Virus record (IMG/VR): IMGVR_UViG_3300009537_000198
Span: 1 to 22,398 of that record
DNA: 22,398 nt
Origin: a virus
Strand: one strand, 5' to 3'
Shown: positions 5,525 through 12,977 of the stretch, one piece after another
Layout: each line of letters starts with the position of its first letter
How positions within the stretch are numbered: the stretch's first letter is position 1
Made by a program: the position numbers and the translations under genes
Notes under the pieces: model-generated
What the model was told of the DNA's origin: nothing
The model's input: the letters and a program-made list of their open reading frames with translations, nothing else
Databases searched by the model: none

Positions 5525-5672
5525 AAATTATGATTTTAAATTAAGAGATACTATAGAAGATAAAATTGATAAAATTCAAAGCCAAATCGATCTTTTGTTT
5601 GAAAAAGTAGCATCTTTGAGAGAAAGTGTCATAAAATTAGAAATAAATAGCAAAAAAGATACAAATTCTTGA
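5514..5672 (+). CDS. 52-residue coiled-coil protein
   Basis: ATG at 5514 follows AAAGGA (5502-5507) by 6 bases and overlaps the end of terL by 11 bases. The product begins MANKNYDFKLRDTIEDKIDK and shows a heptad-like pattern through residues 12-46 (IEDKIDKIQSQIDLLFEKV), predicting a short coiled coil. It lies between terminase and portal and is probably co-expressed with packaging genes. The function is unknown. Confidence 0.6.
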   Translation: MANKNYDFKLRDTIEDKIDKIQSQIDLLFEKVASLRESVIKLEINSKKDTNS

Positions 5673-5727
5673 TAAAATAAAACAAAATTTTATAACAGTC
5701 TAATTTATTCAACACAAGGATGTGTTC

Positions 5728-7806
5728 ATGGCTGACCTACCTGGTAAAAAGAGTCAAGATAAACTTGAATCAATTAAAAAAAATATAAAAACTTCCTATG
5801 ATTATTTCAAACCAAATTATGATCGGTTTAATGATTTTAGGCAATTTGTTTTCCAGAGCTCTTTATCCTCAGATGATGTAACAATGCTGCAAGCATTAGG
5901 ATTTCCTCAATTAGAATTTAATATTTTAGAAGCATATATTTCACGTTTATTAGGTGAATTTAGTAAGCAAGAACCAGCGATACAGGTGAGTGCACAAGAA
6001 CACGATTCGTTAAGTGCGCCAACCATTGAAATGGTTCAAGACCACATGCGTTTTGCGTTAAATGATGATAATAATGAGCATACGCGATATGAAGTTTATA
6101 AGGATTTATTATCAGGTGGATTTTCTACATTTAAAGTTTTTACAGATTATGAATCGCCCATGTCACTTAAACAGAATATTTATATTGAGCGCGTATTTGA
6201 TCCCACGCTATGTGGCTTTGATCCAAAATGTAGAATGTCGCATAAAGGAGATGGTCAGTATTGTTTTGAATTATTCCCCATGACTAAAGAAGAATTTGAA
6301 CGGGAATATCCAAAAATACCCACTGATAGAATAACCTTCAGAAAAGATTTTAGTGGCTTTAGATGGTCATACATGAATAACAACAAAGAAACATTGATTG
6401 TTGCCGATTATTATGTAAAGAAACCAAAAAAAGAAAAAATTGTTCAAACAATAGATGGTCGCGTCATGCCAAGAGCAGAATATGACGATATGGTTTCTAA
6501 CTGGCCTCATTTAAATAGTGTCCCTCCGGCAATTATTGGTGAAAGAACCACAACGATTGATCATATTGTGCGCTATAGATTAATAGAAAATTTAGTTATT
6601 GAGTATGAATCAACTGATTTCACGATGCTTCCATTGGTATTTGTAGATGGCGATTCGGTTTTAATACGTGGAGAAAACAATGGGGATGTGAGACAAATGA
6701 CGCGTCCTTATGTTTACCATGCACGAGATGCTCAGAGATTAAAAAATAGAGCGGGTATTGGATTAGCCAATGCAATCGAGAATGAAGTTCAACATAAATT
6801 TGCGGTTGCTGAAGAGGCATTGCCGCAACAACAAGAATATTTAGATGCATGGTTAGACCCCACGAAACAATCTGTTTTGGTACATAAGGCGTTCCTTGAT
6901 AACAATCCGGATCAAGCCATTCCAAATCCGTATTCTCCTATTCCAAAAATTCCTTGTCCTCCTGAAATTGCACAGACCTTCCAAGGGACTGACTCATTAA
7001 TTCAACAAATATTAGGATCATATGATGCCTCATTGGGAATTAACAATAACCAACTCTCTGGAGTTGCAGTTGTCGAATCAGCTACACAATCAAATTCAGC
7101 AGCTATGCCGTATGTGGTCGGCTTTATGCATGGACTTCAAAGAGCCGCTCAAATATATATAGAATTAATTCCTAAATATTGGGTAACACCTAGAACTATA
7201 CCAATGACTGACGATAAGGGAAAAAGATATTATTTGCCGATTAATCAAAATAATGATCCTACATTTAAATACAAAAGTAATGCCTTACAAGTTTCTATTA
7301 AAGCGGGCGCAAGTTTCCAAGTTCAGAAATCACGTACACTTCAAATGGTTAAAGAAATGATGGGAATGTCTCAATTATTTGCACAGTTTATTAATGAAAA
7401 AGGTCTTAATTTTGTGCTGGAAAATATGGAAGGAAAAGGGATTGCACAACTTAAAGATATGGTTGATGAATGGTTAAAAGAAGTTCAGCAGCAAAAACAA
7501 ATGGCGCTTCAACAACAGCAACAAGAAATGCAGCAGAATCCAGCAGTTCTTAAAAATCAAATAGAAATGCAGAAATTGCAGTTAGAAAAAGAAAAGATGC
7601 AATTAGACCATCAAATTGACATGTTAAAATTAGAAGTTGAACATAATAAAATTGATTCTGATATATATATGAGAAACCAAAGAGATAAAATGGATATAAC
7701 GCGATCTGCGTTAGATCATCATGAAAAATTAACTAGAAATATGAGAAAAACTGCGGGGGCGACAGCCCATGCTGAAATAAAAGAAGAAAGACAAGAAGGA
7801 TTATAG
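5728..7806 (+). CDS. Portal protein, P22 gp1-like
   Basis: A 692-residue protein, close to the 725 residues of the P22 portal. The N-terminal part has the family pattern with a PQLEFNILEAYISRLLGEFSKQEP stretch (here about residues 60-83), followed by the YxxYKDLLSGG and FDPxxxGFDPKC regions. The C-terminal 100 residues form a Gln-rich coiled coil (about 585-645), as expected for the helical barrel inside the capsid. Portals form dodecameric rings at one capsid vertex, where TerL docks and the tail attaches. The start is ATG 5728, 7 bases after AAGGA (5716-5720); a GTG two codons upstream is also open. Position after terL and before scaffold and coat matches P22 gene order. Confidence 0.9.
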   Translation: MADLPGKKSQDKLESIKKNIKTSYDYFKPNYDRFNDFRQFVFQSSLSSDDVTMLQALGFPQLEFNILEAYISRLLGEFSKQEPAIQVSAQEHDSLSAPTIEMVQDHMRFALNDDNNEHTRYEVYKDLLSGGFSTFKVFTDYESPMSLKQNIYIERVFDPTLCGFDPKCRMSHKGDGQYCFELFPMTKEEFEREYPKIPTDRITFRKDFSGFRWSYMNNNKETLIVADYYVKKPKKEKIVQTIDGRVMPRAEYDDMVSNWPHLNSVPPAIIGERTTTIDHIVRYRLIENLVIEYESTDFTMLPLVFVDGDSVLIRGENNGDVRQMTRPYVYHARDAQRLKNRAGIGLANAIENEVQHKFAVAEEALPQQQEYLDAWLDPTKQSVLVHKAFLDNNPDQAIPNPYSPIPKIPCPPEIAQTFQGTDSLIQQILGSYDASLGINNNQLSGVAVVESATQSNSAAMPYVVGFMHGLQRAAQIYIELIPKYWVTPRTIPMTDDKGKRYYLPINQNNDPTFKYKSNALQVSIKAGASFQVQKSRTLQMVKEMMGMSQLFAQFINEKGLNFVLENMEGKGIAQLKDMVDEWLKEVQQQKQMALQQQQQEMQQNPAVLKNQIEMQKLQLEKEKMQLDHQIDMLKLEVEHNKIDSDIYMRNQRDKMDITRSALDHHEKLTRNMRKTAGATAHAEIKEERQEGL

Positions 7807-7808
7807 AA

Positions 7809-7982
7809 ATGTCAGTGAATAATGAACAACCAGATAATATTTCTGAAAATCAAGCATCTTTTTTTTATGATAATAACGGGGGTGCTAGCCGACAGTATGA
7901 ATCAATTTTTTTAGATGCCCTACAGGATGATGAATTAAATAATCCACAAATTACTTGGGATACAGAAATACATGAATTTTGA
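7809..7982 (+). CDS. 57-residue acidic hypothetical protein
   Basis: ATG at 7809 lies 8 bases after AAGGA (7796-7800), two bases beyond the portal stop. The product (MSVNNEQPDNISENQASFFY...) is acidic, Asn- and Asp-rich and probably disordered at its N-terminus, with an LDALQDDEL segment. It overlaps the next frame by 11 bases. No family is recognised. Confidence 0.5.
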   Translation: MSVNNEQPDNISENQASFFYDNNGGASRQYESIFLDALQDDELNNPQITWDTEIHEF

Positions 7983-8127
7983 TACTAAATATTTTATAAA
8001 TGGATGGGCAGCATTTGGATGGGCACTTCAACTGGATACACTAAAAGAAAAAAAAGAATTTGCAAAATTAGGTAAGGATGGAAAAAACAATGAGCAGAAG
8101 AAAAGTACCGAATGTAGTAAAAGATAG
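7972..8127 (+). CDS. 51-residue hypothetical protein
   Basis: ATG at 7972 opens a frame to TAG 8125-8127 (MNFDTKYFINGWAAFGWALQ...). The N-terminal half is aromatic and hydrophobic and the C-terminal half is Lys-rich. It has no clear SD and would depend on coupling with the preceding gene (11-base overlap). It also overlaps the next gene by 50 bases. This is a tentative gene. Confidence 0.4.
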   Translation: MNFDTKYFINGWAAFGWALQLDTLKEKKEFAKLGKDGKNNEQKKSTECSKR

Positions 8128-8299
8128 GTCAAAATTAAGCCAATACAATATAAAAAATGATAGTATGAAAGATATTAAAAAATTCTATGGATGGTCTGAA
8201 AGACAATTAGAACAGAATGTAAGACAGGTAGCAGGATCACAAAATTCAAAAGAAGCCATTGATGCAGTTTACAATGAAGCATATAAAAGGAAAGATTAA
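8078..8299 (+). CDS. 73-residue basic hypothetical protein
   Basis: The frame encodes a Lys/Arg-rich protein with MSRRKVPNVVKDRSK near the N-terminus and a helical YGWSERQLEQNVRQVAG segment. ATG 8078 has little room for an SD. ATG 8090, four codons on, has AAGGA at 8074-8078 about 11 bases upstream and is a credible alternative giving 69 residues. It sits among small genes after the portal. Its function is unknown; nucleic-acid binding would fit the charge but is not supported by a motif. Confidence 0.55.
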   Translation: MEKTMSRRKVPNVVKDRSKLSQYNIKNDSMKDIKKFYGWSERQLEQNVRQVAGSQNSKEAIDAVYNEAYKRKD

Positions 8300-8359
8300 A
8301 AAAAAACACCAATTATAGATGGCGCAGTCGCTTTTTTAATTTATGATTTTATACAAATC

Positions 8360-8551
8360 ATGGCCATAGGAGATTGGACGTTTGTTGCAAAAAGTGTAGT
8401 TTTGACGGTAATTTGGCATGTAATAAATGCTATTTTATGTTGTTACATTACATGGTGGATTTTTTCAGAACGGTTAGGATTTAAAAAATATAAACATGAG
8501 GAAAATAGTTGCGCATGTTGCAATTTTCACAAAGGAGAAATAAATGGCTAA
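8360..8551 (+). CDS. 63-residue membrane protein with Cys/His-rich tail
   Basis: One hydrophobic segment (about residues 8-34, AKSVVLTVIWHVINAILCCY and onward) is followed by a polar tail with CACCNFH. ATG 8360 lacks a clear SD, so initiation is uncertain. The 3' end contains the strong SD of the next gene and overlaps it by 8 bases, which supports a real operon member. The function is unknown. Confidence 0.45.
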   Translation: MAIGDWTFVAKSVVLTVIWHVINAILCCYITWWIFSERLGFKKYKHEENSCACCNFHKGEING

Positions 8552-8729
8552 AAAATGGATCCAAAAAATGCATATGAAAAAAGGTGCGTTAAGAGAACAA
8601 TTGGGAGTTCCTGCAGGAAAGGATATTCCTGAAAAGAAACTAAGAAAGGCAGCGGCAGGAAAATATGGTAAACTGGCAGAAAAAAGAGCACATTTAGCAG
8701 AAACTTTAAAAAAATTGCATAAAAGGTAA
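8544..8729 (+). CDS. 61-residue basic conserved phage protein
   Basis: ATG 8544 has a strong SD (AAAGGAG, about 8531-8537). The product (MAKKWIQKMHMKKGALREQLG...) resembles a widespread small basic phage protein with the pattern KWIQK..KKGALR..LGV..G..IP..KL..A. The C-terminal part is a Lys/Arg-rich helix (EKRAHLAETLKKLHKR). The resemblance comes from memory of the pattern and no function is established for the group. Its size and charge suggest nucleic acid or capsid association. Confidence 0.65.
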   Translation: MAKKWIQKMHMKKGALREQLGVPAGKDIPEKKLRKAAAGKYGKLAEKRAHLAETLKKLHKR

Positions 8730-8799
8730 TTAGGGTTTCCCTACTGCTTAATTTTTGTCAAAATTATTATTTATAAATAAAAATCCCAAGGAGGGGAAA

Positions 8800-8979
8800 A
8801 TGGATAGAAATGAATTTAAAGATAATCGGCATGTTAGCGGCGATCATCAAAGAGGTATTGAAAGGGTTTTACAGCGTGGTAAAGATAGCGCAGATAAAGA
8901 AGGCCACAGCGGTAAAATGAAATGGACTTCAAAAGGTAATTGGAGTCACAAAATGAATAAACCTCAAGGTGATTATTAA
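8800..8979 (+). CDS. 59-residue charged hypothetical protein
   Basis: The open frame begins with a TTG at 8755, but ATG 8800 directly follows a very strong SD (AAGGAGGGG, 8788-8796) and is the real start. The product (MDRNEFKDNRHVSGDHQRGI...) is His-, Lys- and Gly-rich and likely flexible. It precedes the 233-residue structural gene. The DNA at 8755-8783 has a TTGTCA and an A+T-rich -10-like region that could be a weak promoter. No family is recognised. Confidence 0.55.
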   Translation: MDRNEFKDNRHVSGDHQRGIERVLQRGKDSADKEGHSGKMKWTSKGNWSHKMNKPQGDY

Positions 8980-9000
8980 TTAATATAAAGGAATATAAAA

Positions 9001-9702
9001 ATGGCTATTTTACAACCCCTTCTTCCTATTGCTGCCAATAGTGGTGTGACGCCAAATCTTAAAATGTTAAAAGTAACAGATAATTTGGCAACACTAACTG
9101 CTGCTGGATATCTCACTTTTTCTGATTTACAAGGTTACACAATTGGACCAGAAGATGAAGTTCATGTACGTTACAATGCAAGTGCGACAGATGAAAATCA
9201 GGGAAATCTAATCGTATGTCGCGTAACAGTAACAAACGGCGTCATTCAATTAGTACCAGATTTGGCTGAAGGAAATGTTGAACTTCCCGTCGTAATTAAC
9301 GATTTTGCAGTGTTTGCAGATGCAGAAGGTAAAATAAAAGATAAAAGCTTTTCTGCGTCTGATGCAACTAAAACTAAAGTTGTAATGGCAAATTCTGCTA
9401 CTGTAGTAGACAACTTTGCTACCTTTGTAGATATTGCGGGTACAGTAAAAGATTCTGGCTTTAGAATTGATTATGGTGTTTCTCCTTCAGTACCATTAGG
9501 AAATGATCCAATTATTATCAATCCGGCAACTGGCGTACGTAGTAATTCAGTTATCTTTGTTGCAACAAAAACAGCAGTAGATAAAAGTGATCGGGTATCT
9601 AGTTGGGGAATCCCTGCTGATAACCAAATCCAAGTAAATATGAATCAAACCACATTGGGTGCGGTTACGTTGGCTTGGATGGCAATTACACCTAATCCAT
9701 AA
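9001..9702 (+). CDS. Putative virion protein (fibre- or decoration-like)
   Basis: A 233-residue, low-Lys, Thr/Val/Asn-rich protein with a beta-strand pattern typical of virion surface proteins. A short motif is repeated: FAVFADAEGKIKDKSF at residues 102-117 and FATFVDIAGTVKDSGF at 139-154. This FAxFxDxxGxxKD element occurs in phage fibre-like proteins. The SD (AAAGGA, about 8987-8992) is 8 bases upstream. A strong terminator follows immediately, so it is the last gene of its transcription unit. Alternatives are a head decoration protein or a minor tail protein; the sequence does not decide. Confidence 0.6.
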   Translation: MAILQPLLPIAANSGVTPNLKMLKVTDNLATLTAAGYLTFSDLQGYTIGPEDEVHVRYNASATDENQGNLIVCRVTVTNGVIQLVPDLAEGNVELPVVINDFAVFADAEGKIKDKSFSASDATKTKVVMANSATVVDNFATFVDIAGTVKDSGFRIDYGVSPSVPLGNDPIIINPATGVRSNSVIFVATKTAVDKSDRVSSWGIPADNQIQVNMNQTTLGAVTLAWMAITPNP

Positions 9703-9707
9703 ATTAT

Positions 9708-9727
9708 GCCCCTTTTGGGGCTTTTTT
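9708..9727 (+). terminator. Intrinsic terminator after the 9001 gene
   Basis: GCCCC (9708-9712) pairs perfectly with GGGGC (9717-9721) across a TTTT loop, followed at once by six T residues (9722-9727). This is a textbook rho-independent terminator, five bases after the stop codon. Confidence 0.9.
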
Positions 9728-9736
9728 ATCTTTTAG

Positions 9737-9764
9737 TTGACAATATTTGTACGTATAATAAAAT
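9737..9764 (+). promoter_or_regulatory. Sigma-70-like promoter for the scaffold-coat unit
   Basis: A perfect TTGACA -35 box at 9737-9742 is followed after 16 bases by TAAAAT at 9759-9764. A perfect TATAAT lies at 9754-9759, but only 11 bases from the -35, too close for standard use with it. Position between a terminator and the scaffold gene supports a real promoter that restarts transcription for the abundantly needed capsid proteins. Confidence 0.7.
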
Positions 9765-9832
9765 TTGATGTACAAAATAACTTAAATATTATTTTGCATT
9801 TTCAAACGAGACTCTTGCGTTACTAGAGGATT

Positions 9833-9914
9833 TTACGGTTACGCGGTTAATAGTACGGGACCTAGACGTTATGTAGGGAGGCAATGAATGCCATTACCGT
9901 TGCGGGGTTAATAG
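9833..9914 (+). repeat. Two copies of a 21-base imperfect direct repeat in the scaffold leader
   Basis: Copy 1 (9833-9853) and copy 2 (9894-9914) match at 18 of 21 positions. They share TTAC at the left end and GGTTAATAG at the right end. They start 61 bases apart in the 5' leader between the promoter and the scaffold gene. Copy 2 ends two bases before the SD region. ACGGT in copy 1 can pair with ACCGT in copy 2, so the two may fold together as well as being repeats. Confidence 0.65.
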
Positions 9915-9949
9915 CAAGGAAGCAAAAATGGATAGTTCAACTGGAATGA
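9884..9949 (+). CDS. Possible 21-residue leader peptide overlapping the scaffold start
   Basis: ATG 9884 follows a strong AGGGAGG (9875-9881) and opens a 21-codon frame (MNAITVAGLIARKQKWIVQLE) to TGA 9947-9949, overlapping the scaffold ATG at 9928. It may be a translated leader peptide that influences scaffold expression. It could equally be chance, because the frame is short. Confidence 0.3.
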   Translation: MNAITVAGLIARKQKWIVQLE

Positions 9950-10701
9950 ACACGGGTCAGGATATTTCACCTGCACCGGTATTAACACAACCTGTGGAAT
10001 CTGGAGAATCCAGAAACTCAGAGGCTGGTAGTGAAAAAACGTTTACTCAGAGTGATGTAAATGACATCGTTAAAAGAGCAAAGCAGGAAGCTGTTGAACG
10101 TGATCGTAGGTTGCGTACGGAACAGCCTGAGTATGCTCAGAAGAAATATACGGATAATTTCAGCCAATCTCCTCGTGAGAATCAAAGAAATTATGAAAAT
10201 CCAAATATTTCAAATGATGATCAAATACGTCAGATTGTTGCTGATGAAGCTAGAAGACAGCGTGACGCTTGGGAAAAAGAAAATCTTGAGCGTAGTCAAA
10301 AAGAGCAAGCACAAGGAATTGTGAGTAAATTTTTAAGCAAAGTTAATGCAGGCAAAGAAAAATATACTGATTTTGATAGTGTAACCGGTGACATAGAATT
10401 TGCGCGATTTCCTAATACTGTTCAGCTACTCGCTGAACATATTGATAATGCAGCTGATGTATTATACGAATTAGGAAAGGACAGATTCAAAATGGCTCAA
10501 CTGGAAAGTTTGAGTTATATGTCACCTAATGATGCTATTAAACAAGCGCAACGTTTGGCTGACTCAATTAAGCAAAATGCTGATGCAAGCCGTATAAGAT
10601 TACCAAATGAACCATTATCACAACTGCGACCTTCTACAACAGGGACGGATAATGGACAAACTCCAAGTATGTCTGAATTAAAAAGAAAATATAGAACTTA
10701 A
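9928..10701 (+). CDS. Scaffolding protein
   Basis: A 257-residue, highly polar, Gln/Glu/Arg-rich protein. It has a disordered N-terminus, a long helical centre (about residues 90-135, with ADEARRQRDAWEKENLE) and a basic C-terminal tail MSELKRKYRT. This composition and a small basic C-terminal helix are characteristic of P22-type scaffolds, whose C-terminus binds coat protein and guides procapsid assembly before exit. P22 gp8 has 303 residues, so this one is somewhat shorter. It lies directly before the coat gene. The SD AAGGAAG (9916-9922) is 5 bases before the ATG. Promoter and leader upstream suggest separate control of the scaffold and coat genes. Confidence 0.82.
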   Translation: MDSSTGMNTGQDISPAPVLTQPVESGESRNSEAGSEKTFTQSDVNDIVKRAKQEAVERDRRLRTEQPEYAQKKYTDNFSQSPRENQRNYENPNISNDDQIRQIVADEARRQRDAWEKENLERSQKEQAQGIVSKFLSKVNAGKEKYTDFDSVTGDIEFARFPNTVQLLAEHIDNAADVLYELGKDRFKMAQLESLSYMSPNDAIKQAQRLADSIKQNADASRIRLPNEPLSQLRPSTTGTDNGQTPSMSELKRKYRT

Positions 10702-10732
10702 TTCACATATTTAGACAGCATTATCCAAGGTT

Positions 10733-10750
10733 TTAATGATTATTCATTAA
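10733..10750. promoter_or_regulatory. Hairpin just upstream of the coat-gene SD
   Basis: TTAATGA (10733-10739) pairs perfectly with TCATTAA (10744-10750) around a 4-base loop. The GGGGG of the coat-gene SD (10751-10755) follows directly and stays unpaired. A 5'-proximal hairpin with the SD left open fits an mRNA-stabilising or processing element for a highly expressed gene. The function is inferred. Confidence 0.5.
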
Positions 10751-10760
10751 GGGGGCCAGG

Positions 10761-12080
10761 ATGGCTGTATTTCCTAATAATATTTTACAAACGGTACAAA
10801 CCTACCAACGCTCAAGTTTGGCATTGCTTCAAAACTTATGTGCGCATTTATCAACTGCGAACATGAAATTTAAAGATTTCGATAAGATCGAAGCCAACTT
10901 GGGATCTACCGTAACTTTTGACCTACCACCTCGTGCAGTGACTGCTGCTGGCTTGGTAGCTGATTTTCAACCTGCTGTTCAACGAGTTCAAAACTTAGTT
11001 GCTGACCAAGCAAACAACAGTTCATTCGCTGTAACCGCACAACAACGTATCTTCAACTTAGAAAAAGGTGAAGAAGATTATATGCGTGTTTTTGGTAAAT
11101 CATTCATTGCTGAATTAGCCACACGTGTAGAATCAAATGTAGCAAAAAACTGGGATTCAAGTGTTGTTTCACAATTGGATTCTACGGTTAATACATTCTC
11201 AGGTCCTTATCGATTCTTTGGTAATGGTTCAACTGCGATTAGTTCTTTCAACCAACTTGCACAAATGCATATGTTATTTAAAAACTATGGTTCTGTGGCA
11301 GAAGGTATGAAAGTGTATTTGCCAGATACTGTAGTTCCAAGTGTTGTTGGTAACGGTATCAACCAATTCGTACCACGTCGAAATGACGAGATTGCAATGT
11401 CATGGGAAATTGGTGAATGGGGTACGCCTCCTGTTGAATACTACCAATCTAACTTAATGCCACTTCACACTTCTGGTAATACTGGTGTAAATGGAGATAC
11501 ATTGACTGTTGTTTCAACAAATGATGCAACTGGACAAAATGTAACTCAAATTACTGTCAGTGGTGCAAGTGCAGTTAGTGATGCAAATGCTGTATTTTCT
11601 GGTGACGTTTTCCAATTTGCAGATGGCGTTTCTGGTCAACCAAATATGCGTTATTTGACATTCATTGGCCATCAACCTTCTGCTAACCCTGTTCAATTCC
11701 GTGTAACAGCAAACGCAGCATCTGATGGTTCAGGTAATGTCGTATTGAATATATTTCCTGCATTAAATTGGGCAGGAGGTAGAGATCAAAATCTAAACAA
11801 TCCTATTGCTGCTGGTATGCAATTACTAACCTTCCCTTCTCATAGATGTGGAGGAGTATTGGGTGGTGAAGCATTCTATGTTGCTATGCCTCGCTTACCA
11901 GAACAAAAACCATATGATACTGCAAACGAAAATGACCCAGATACTGGTGCATCTTTACGTTTGACTTATGGTTCATTGTTCGGACAAAACCAAACAGGCA
12001 TGATTTATGATGAGGTTCATGGTTCAGTAATTGTTCCTGAATACTCCATGCGTATTTTGGTTCCATTGTCTCAAGGTTAA
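10761..12080 (+). CDS. Major capsid (coat) protein, P22 gp5-like
   Basis: A 439-residue protein, very near the 430 residues of P22 coat. The N-terminus shows the family layout (short N-arm, VQTYQRSSLALLQNL, then DKIEANLGSTVTFDLPPR). The centre has a Thr/Val/Ser-rich insertion region (about residues 240-330). The C-terminus reads VHGSVIVPEYSMRILVPLSQG. HK97-fold subunits of this family assemble with the scaffold and portal into a procapsid. The SD is GGGGG at 10751-10755. Its codons look less extremely AT-rich than those of neighbouring small genes, as expected for a highly expressed gene. The position after scaffold supports the call. Confidence 0.92.
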   Translation: MAVFPNNILQTVQTYQRSSLALLQNLCAHLSTANMKFKDFDKIEANLGSTVTFDLPPRAVTAAGLVADFQPAVQRVQNLVADQANNSSFAVTAQQRIFNLEKGEEDYMRVFGKSFIAELATRVESNVAKNWDSSVVSQLDSTVNTFSGPYRFFGNGSTAISSFNQLAQMHMLFKNYGSVAEGMKVYLPDTVVPSVVGNGINQFVPRRNDEIAMSWEIGEWGTPPVEYYQSNLMPLHTSGNTGVNGDTLTVVSTNDATGQNVTQITVSGASAVSDANAVFSGDVFQFADGVSGQPNMRYLTFIGHQPSANPVQFRVTANAASDGSGNVVLNIFPALNWAGGRDQNLNNPIAAGMQLLTFPSHRCGGVLGGEAFYVAMPRLPEQKPYDTANENDPDTGASLRLTYGSLFGQNQTGMIYDEVHGSVIVPEYSMRILVPLSQG

Positions 12081-12089
12081 AAATAAATA

Positions 12090-12104
12090 GTGTTCTTTGA
12101 ACAC
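12090..12104. promoter_or_regulatory. Small hairpin after the coat gene
   Basis: GTGTTC (12090-12095) pairs perfectly with GAACAC (12099-12104) over a TTT loop. No T-run follows, so it is more likely an mRNA 3'-end protecting or processing hairpin than a terminator. It lies between the coat gene and the SD (GAGG, 12115-12118) of the following gene. Confidence 0.45.
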
Positions 12105-12127
12105 ACAACTTATACGAGGTATATATT

Positions 12128-12919
12128 ATGGTTGATCAAGTAGAATCAATAATTAATTTGCCACCTTTAGCCATTAAAGGGTTGAAAATTTCAAATAATG
12201 CGGCAACTCCTGATGAAAAAATAGATATTTCTGCTGGTATGTGTCGTGATTCTGCAAATAATACGGATATGGTGTTAGGTGCAGCATTTCCAAATGCAGA
12301 AAATAAAACATTTGCTGCTCCATTAACTTTAGACATTACAGTGTCTGGAAAAAATGGACTAGATAACGGAACAGTAGCTGCTAATACAATGTATGCAGTT
12401 TATTTGATTAGTGACTCACGTGGTTACGGTACTACATCAGGTTTATTTACACTTGCGACAAATGCATCACCTAAAATGCCATTTGGATATGATTCATGGC
12501 GTTTGATTGGCTTTGTAAATACTGATGGAACATCAGATATATTTAAAGGTCATATGAGTGGTGATGGTAACTGGCGTGAATGGCGATATGATGCAGCAAT
12601 AAGTGCTGGCACAAGTTTAACCAGTGCTACGTATGCCGCTGTTTCTATGCCAACTTCAGTTCCTCCTCAAGAAAATGCATTAGTCCGTATGCAATTTGAT
12701 TGGACTGCCAATGCAGCAGCAGATACATTCAATCTTAGACAATTTGGCGCAACTGGCGATCAATTTGGTCTAATTGCAACAGTTGCGGGTGCAACTGCGC
12801 ATATGTATAACAACACTGTGTTGCCTGTTTCTTTAGATGCAGGTGCACCTAAAATTCAATATAAAATCAGTGCTGGTTCACTTGATTTAGCAGTTTTAGG
12901 TTTTGCATTTGGTGTGTAA
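12128..12919 (+). CDS. Putative capsid decoration or minor head protein
   Basis: A 263-residue protein, Ala/Thr/Asn-rich with many predicted beta strands. It resembles a recurrent phage protein type with an N-terminal pattern of the form LKISNNAATPDEKIDISAG, then a YAVYLISDS element and an FGYDSWRLIGFV element. Such proteins are found beside coat genes and in tail regions and are likely virion components. Co-transcription with coat and a following terminator imply large amounts, which favours a head decoration or fibre protein. No specific family or experimental function is known to me. The SD is GAGG with 9-base spacing. Confidence 0.55.
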   Translation: MVDQVESIINLPPLAIKGLKISNNAATPDEKIDISAGMCRDSANNTDMVLGAAFPNAENKTFAAPLTLDITVSGKNGLDNGTVAANTMYAVYLISDSRGYGTTSGLFTLATNASPKMPFGYDSWRLIGFVNTDGTSDIFKGHMSGDGNWREWRYDAAISAGTSLTSATYAAVSMPTSVPPQENALVRMQFDWTANAAADTFNLRQFGATGDQFGLIATVAGATAHMYNNTVLPVSLDAGAPKIQYKISAGSLDLAVLGFAFGV

Positions 12920-12930
12920 CTATTAATACA

Positions 12931-12960
12931 GGGGCTTCTAAGGATGGAAGCCCTTTTCTT
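12931..12960 (+). terminator. Intrinsic terminator closing the capsid transcription unit
   Basis: GGGCTTC (12932-12938) pairs perfectly with GAAGCCC (12947-12953) around an 8-base loop, followed by TTTTCTT (12954-12960). It lies 12 bases after the stop of the putative decoration gene. The downstream tail genes must be read by partial read-through or by a promoter not recognised here. Confidence 0.82.
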
Positions 12961-12977
12961 GCCAGGGAGGGCGCCCT

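Noticed and set aside
8313-8340. GGCGCAGTCGC followed by T residues as a terminator
   Set aside because: The stem is only about three base pairs; too weak to call despite the T-run.
9754-9759. Perfect TATAAT as the -10 of the scaffold promoter with TTGACA at 9737
   Set aside because: Spacing is only 11 bases. TAAAAT at 9759-9764 with 16-base spacing fits sigma-70 better, although TATAAT might be used on its own.
10061-10324. Alternative + frame inside the scaffold gene
   Set aside because: It is a shadow of the scaffold coding sequence with no SD or motif, and the scaffold frame has the expected composition.
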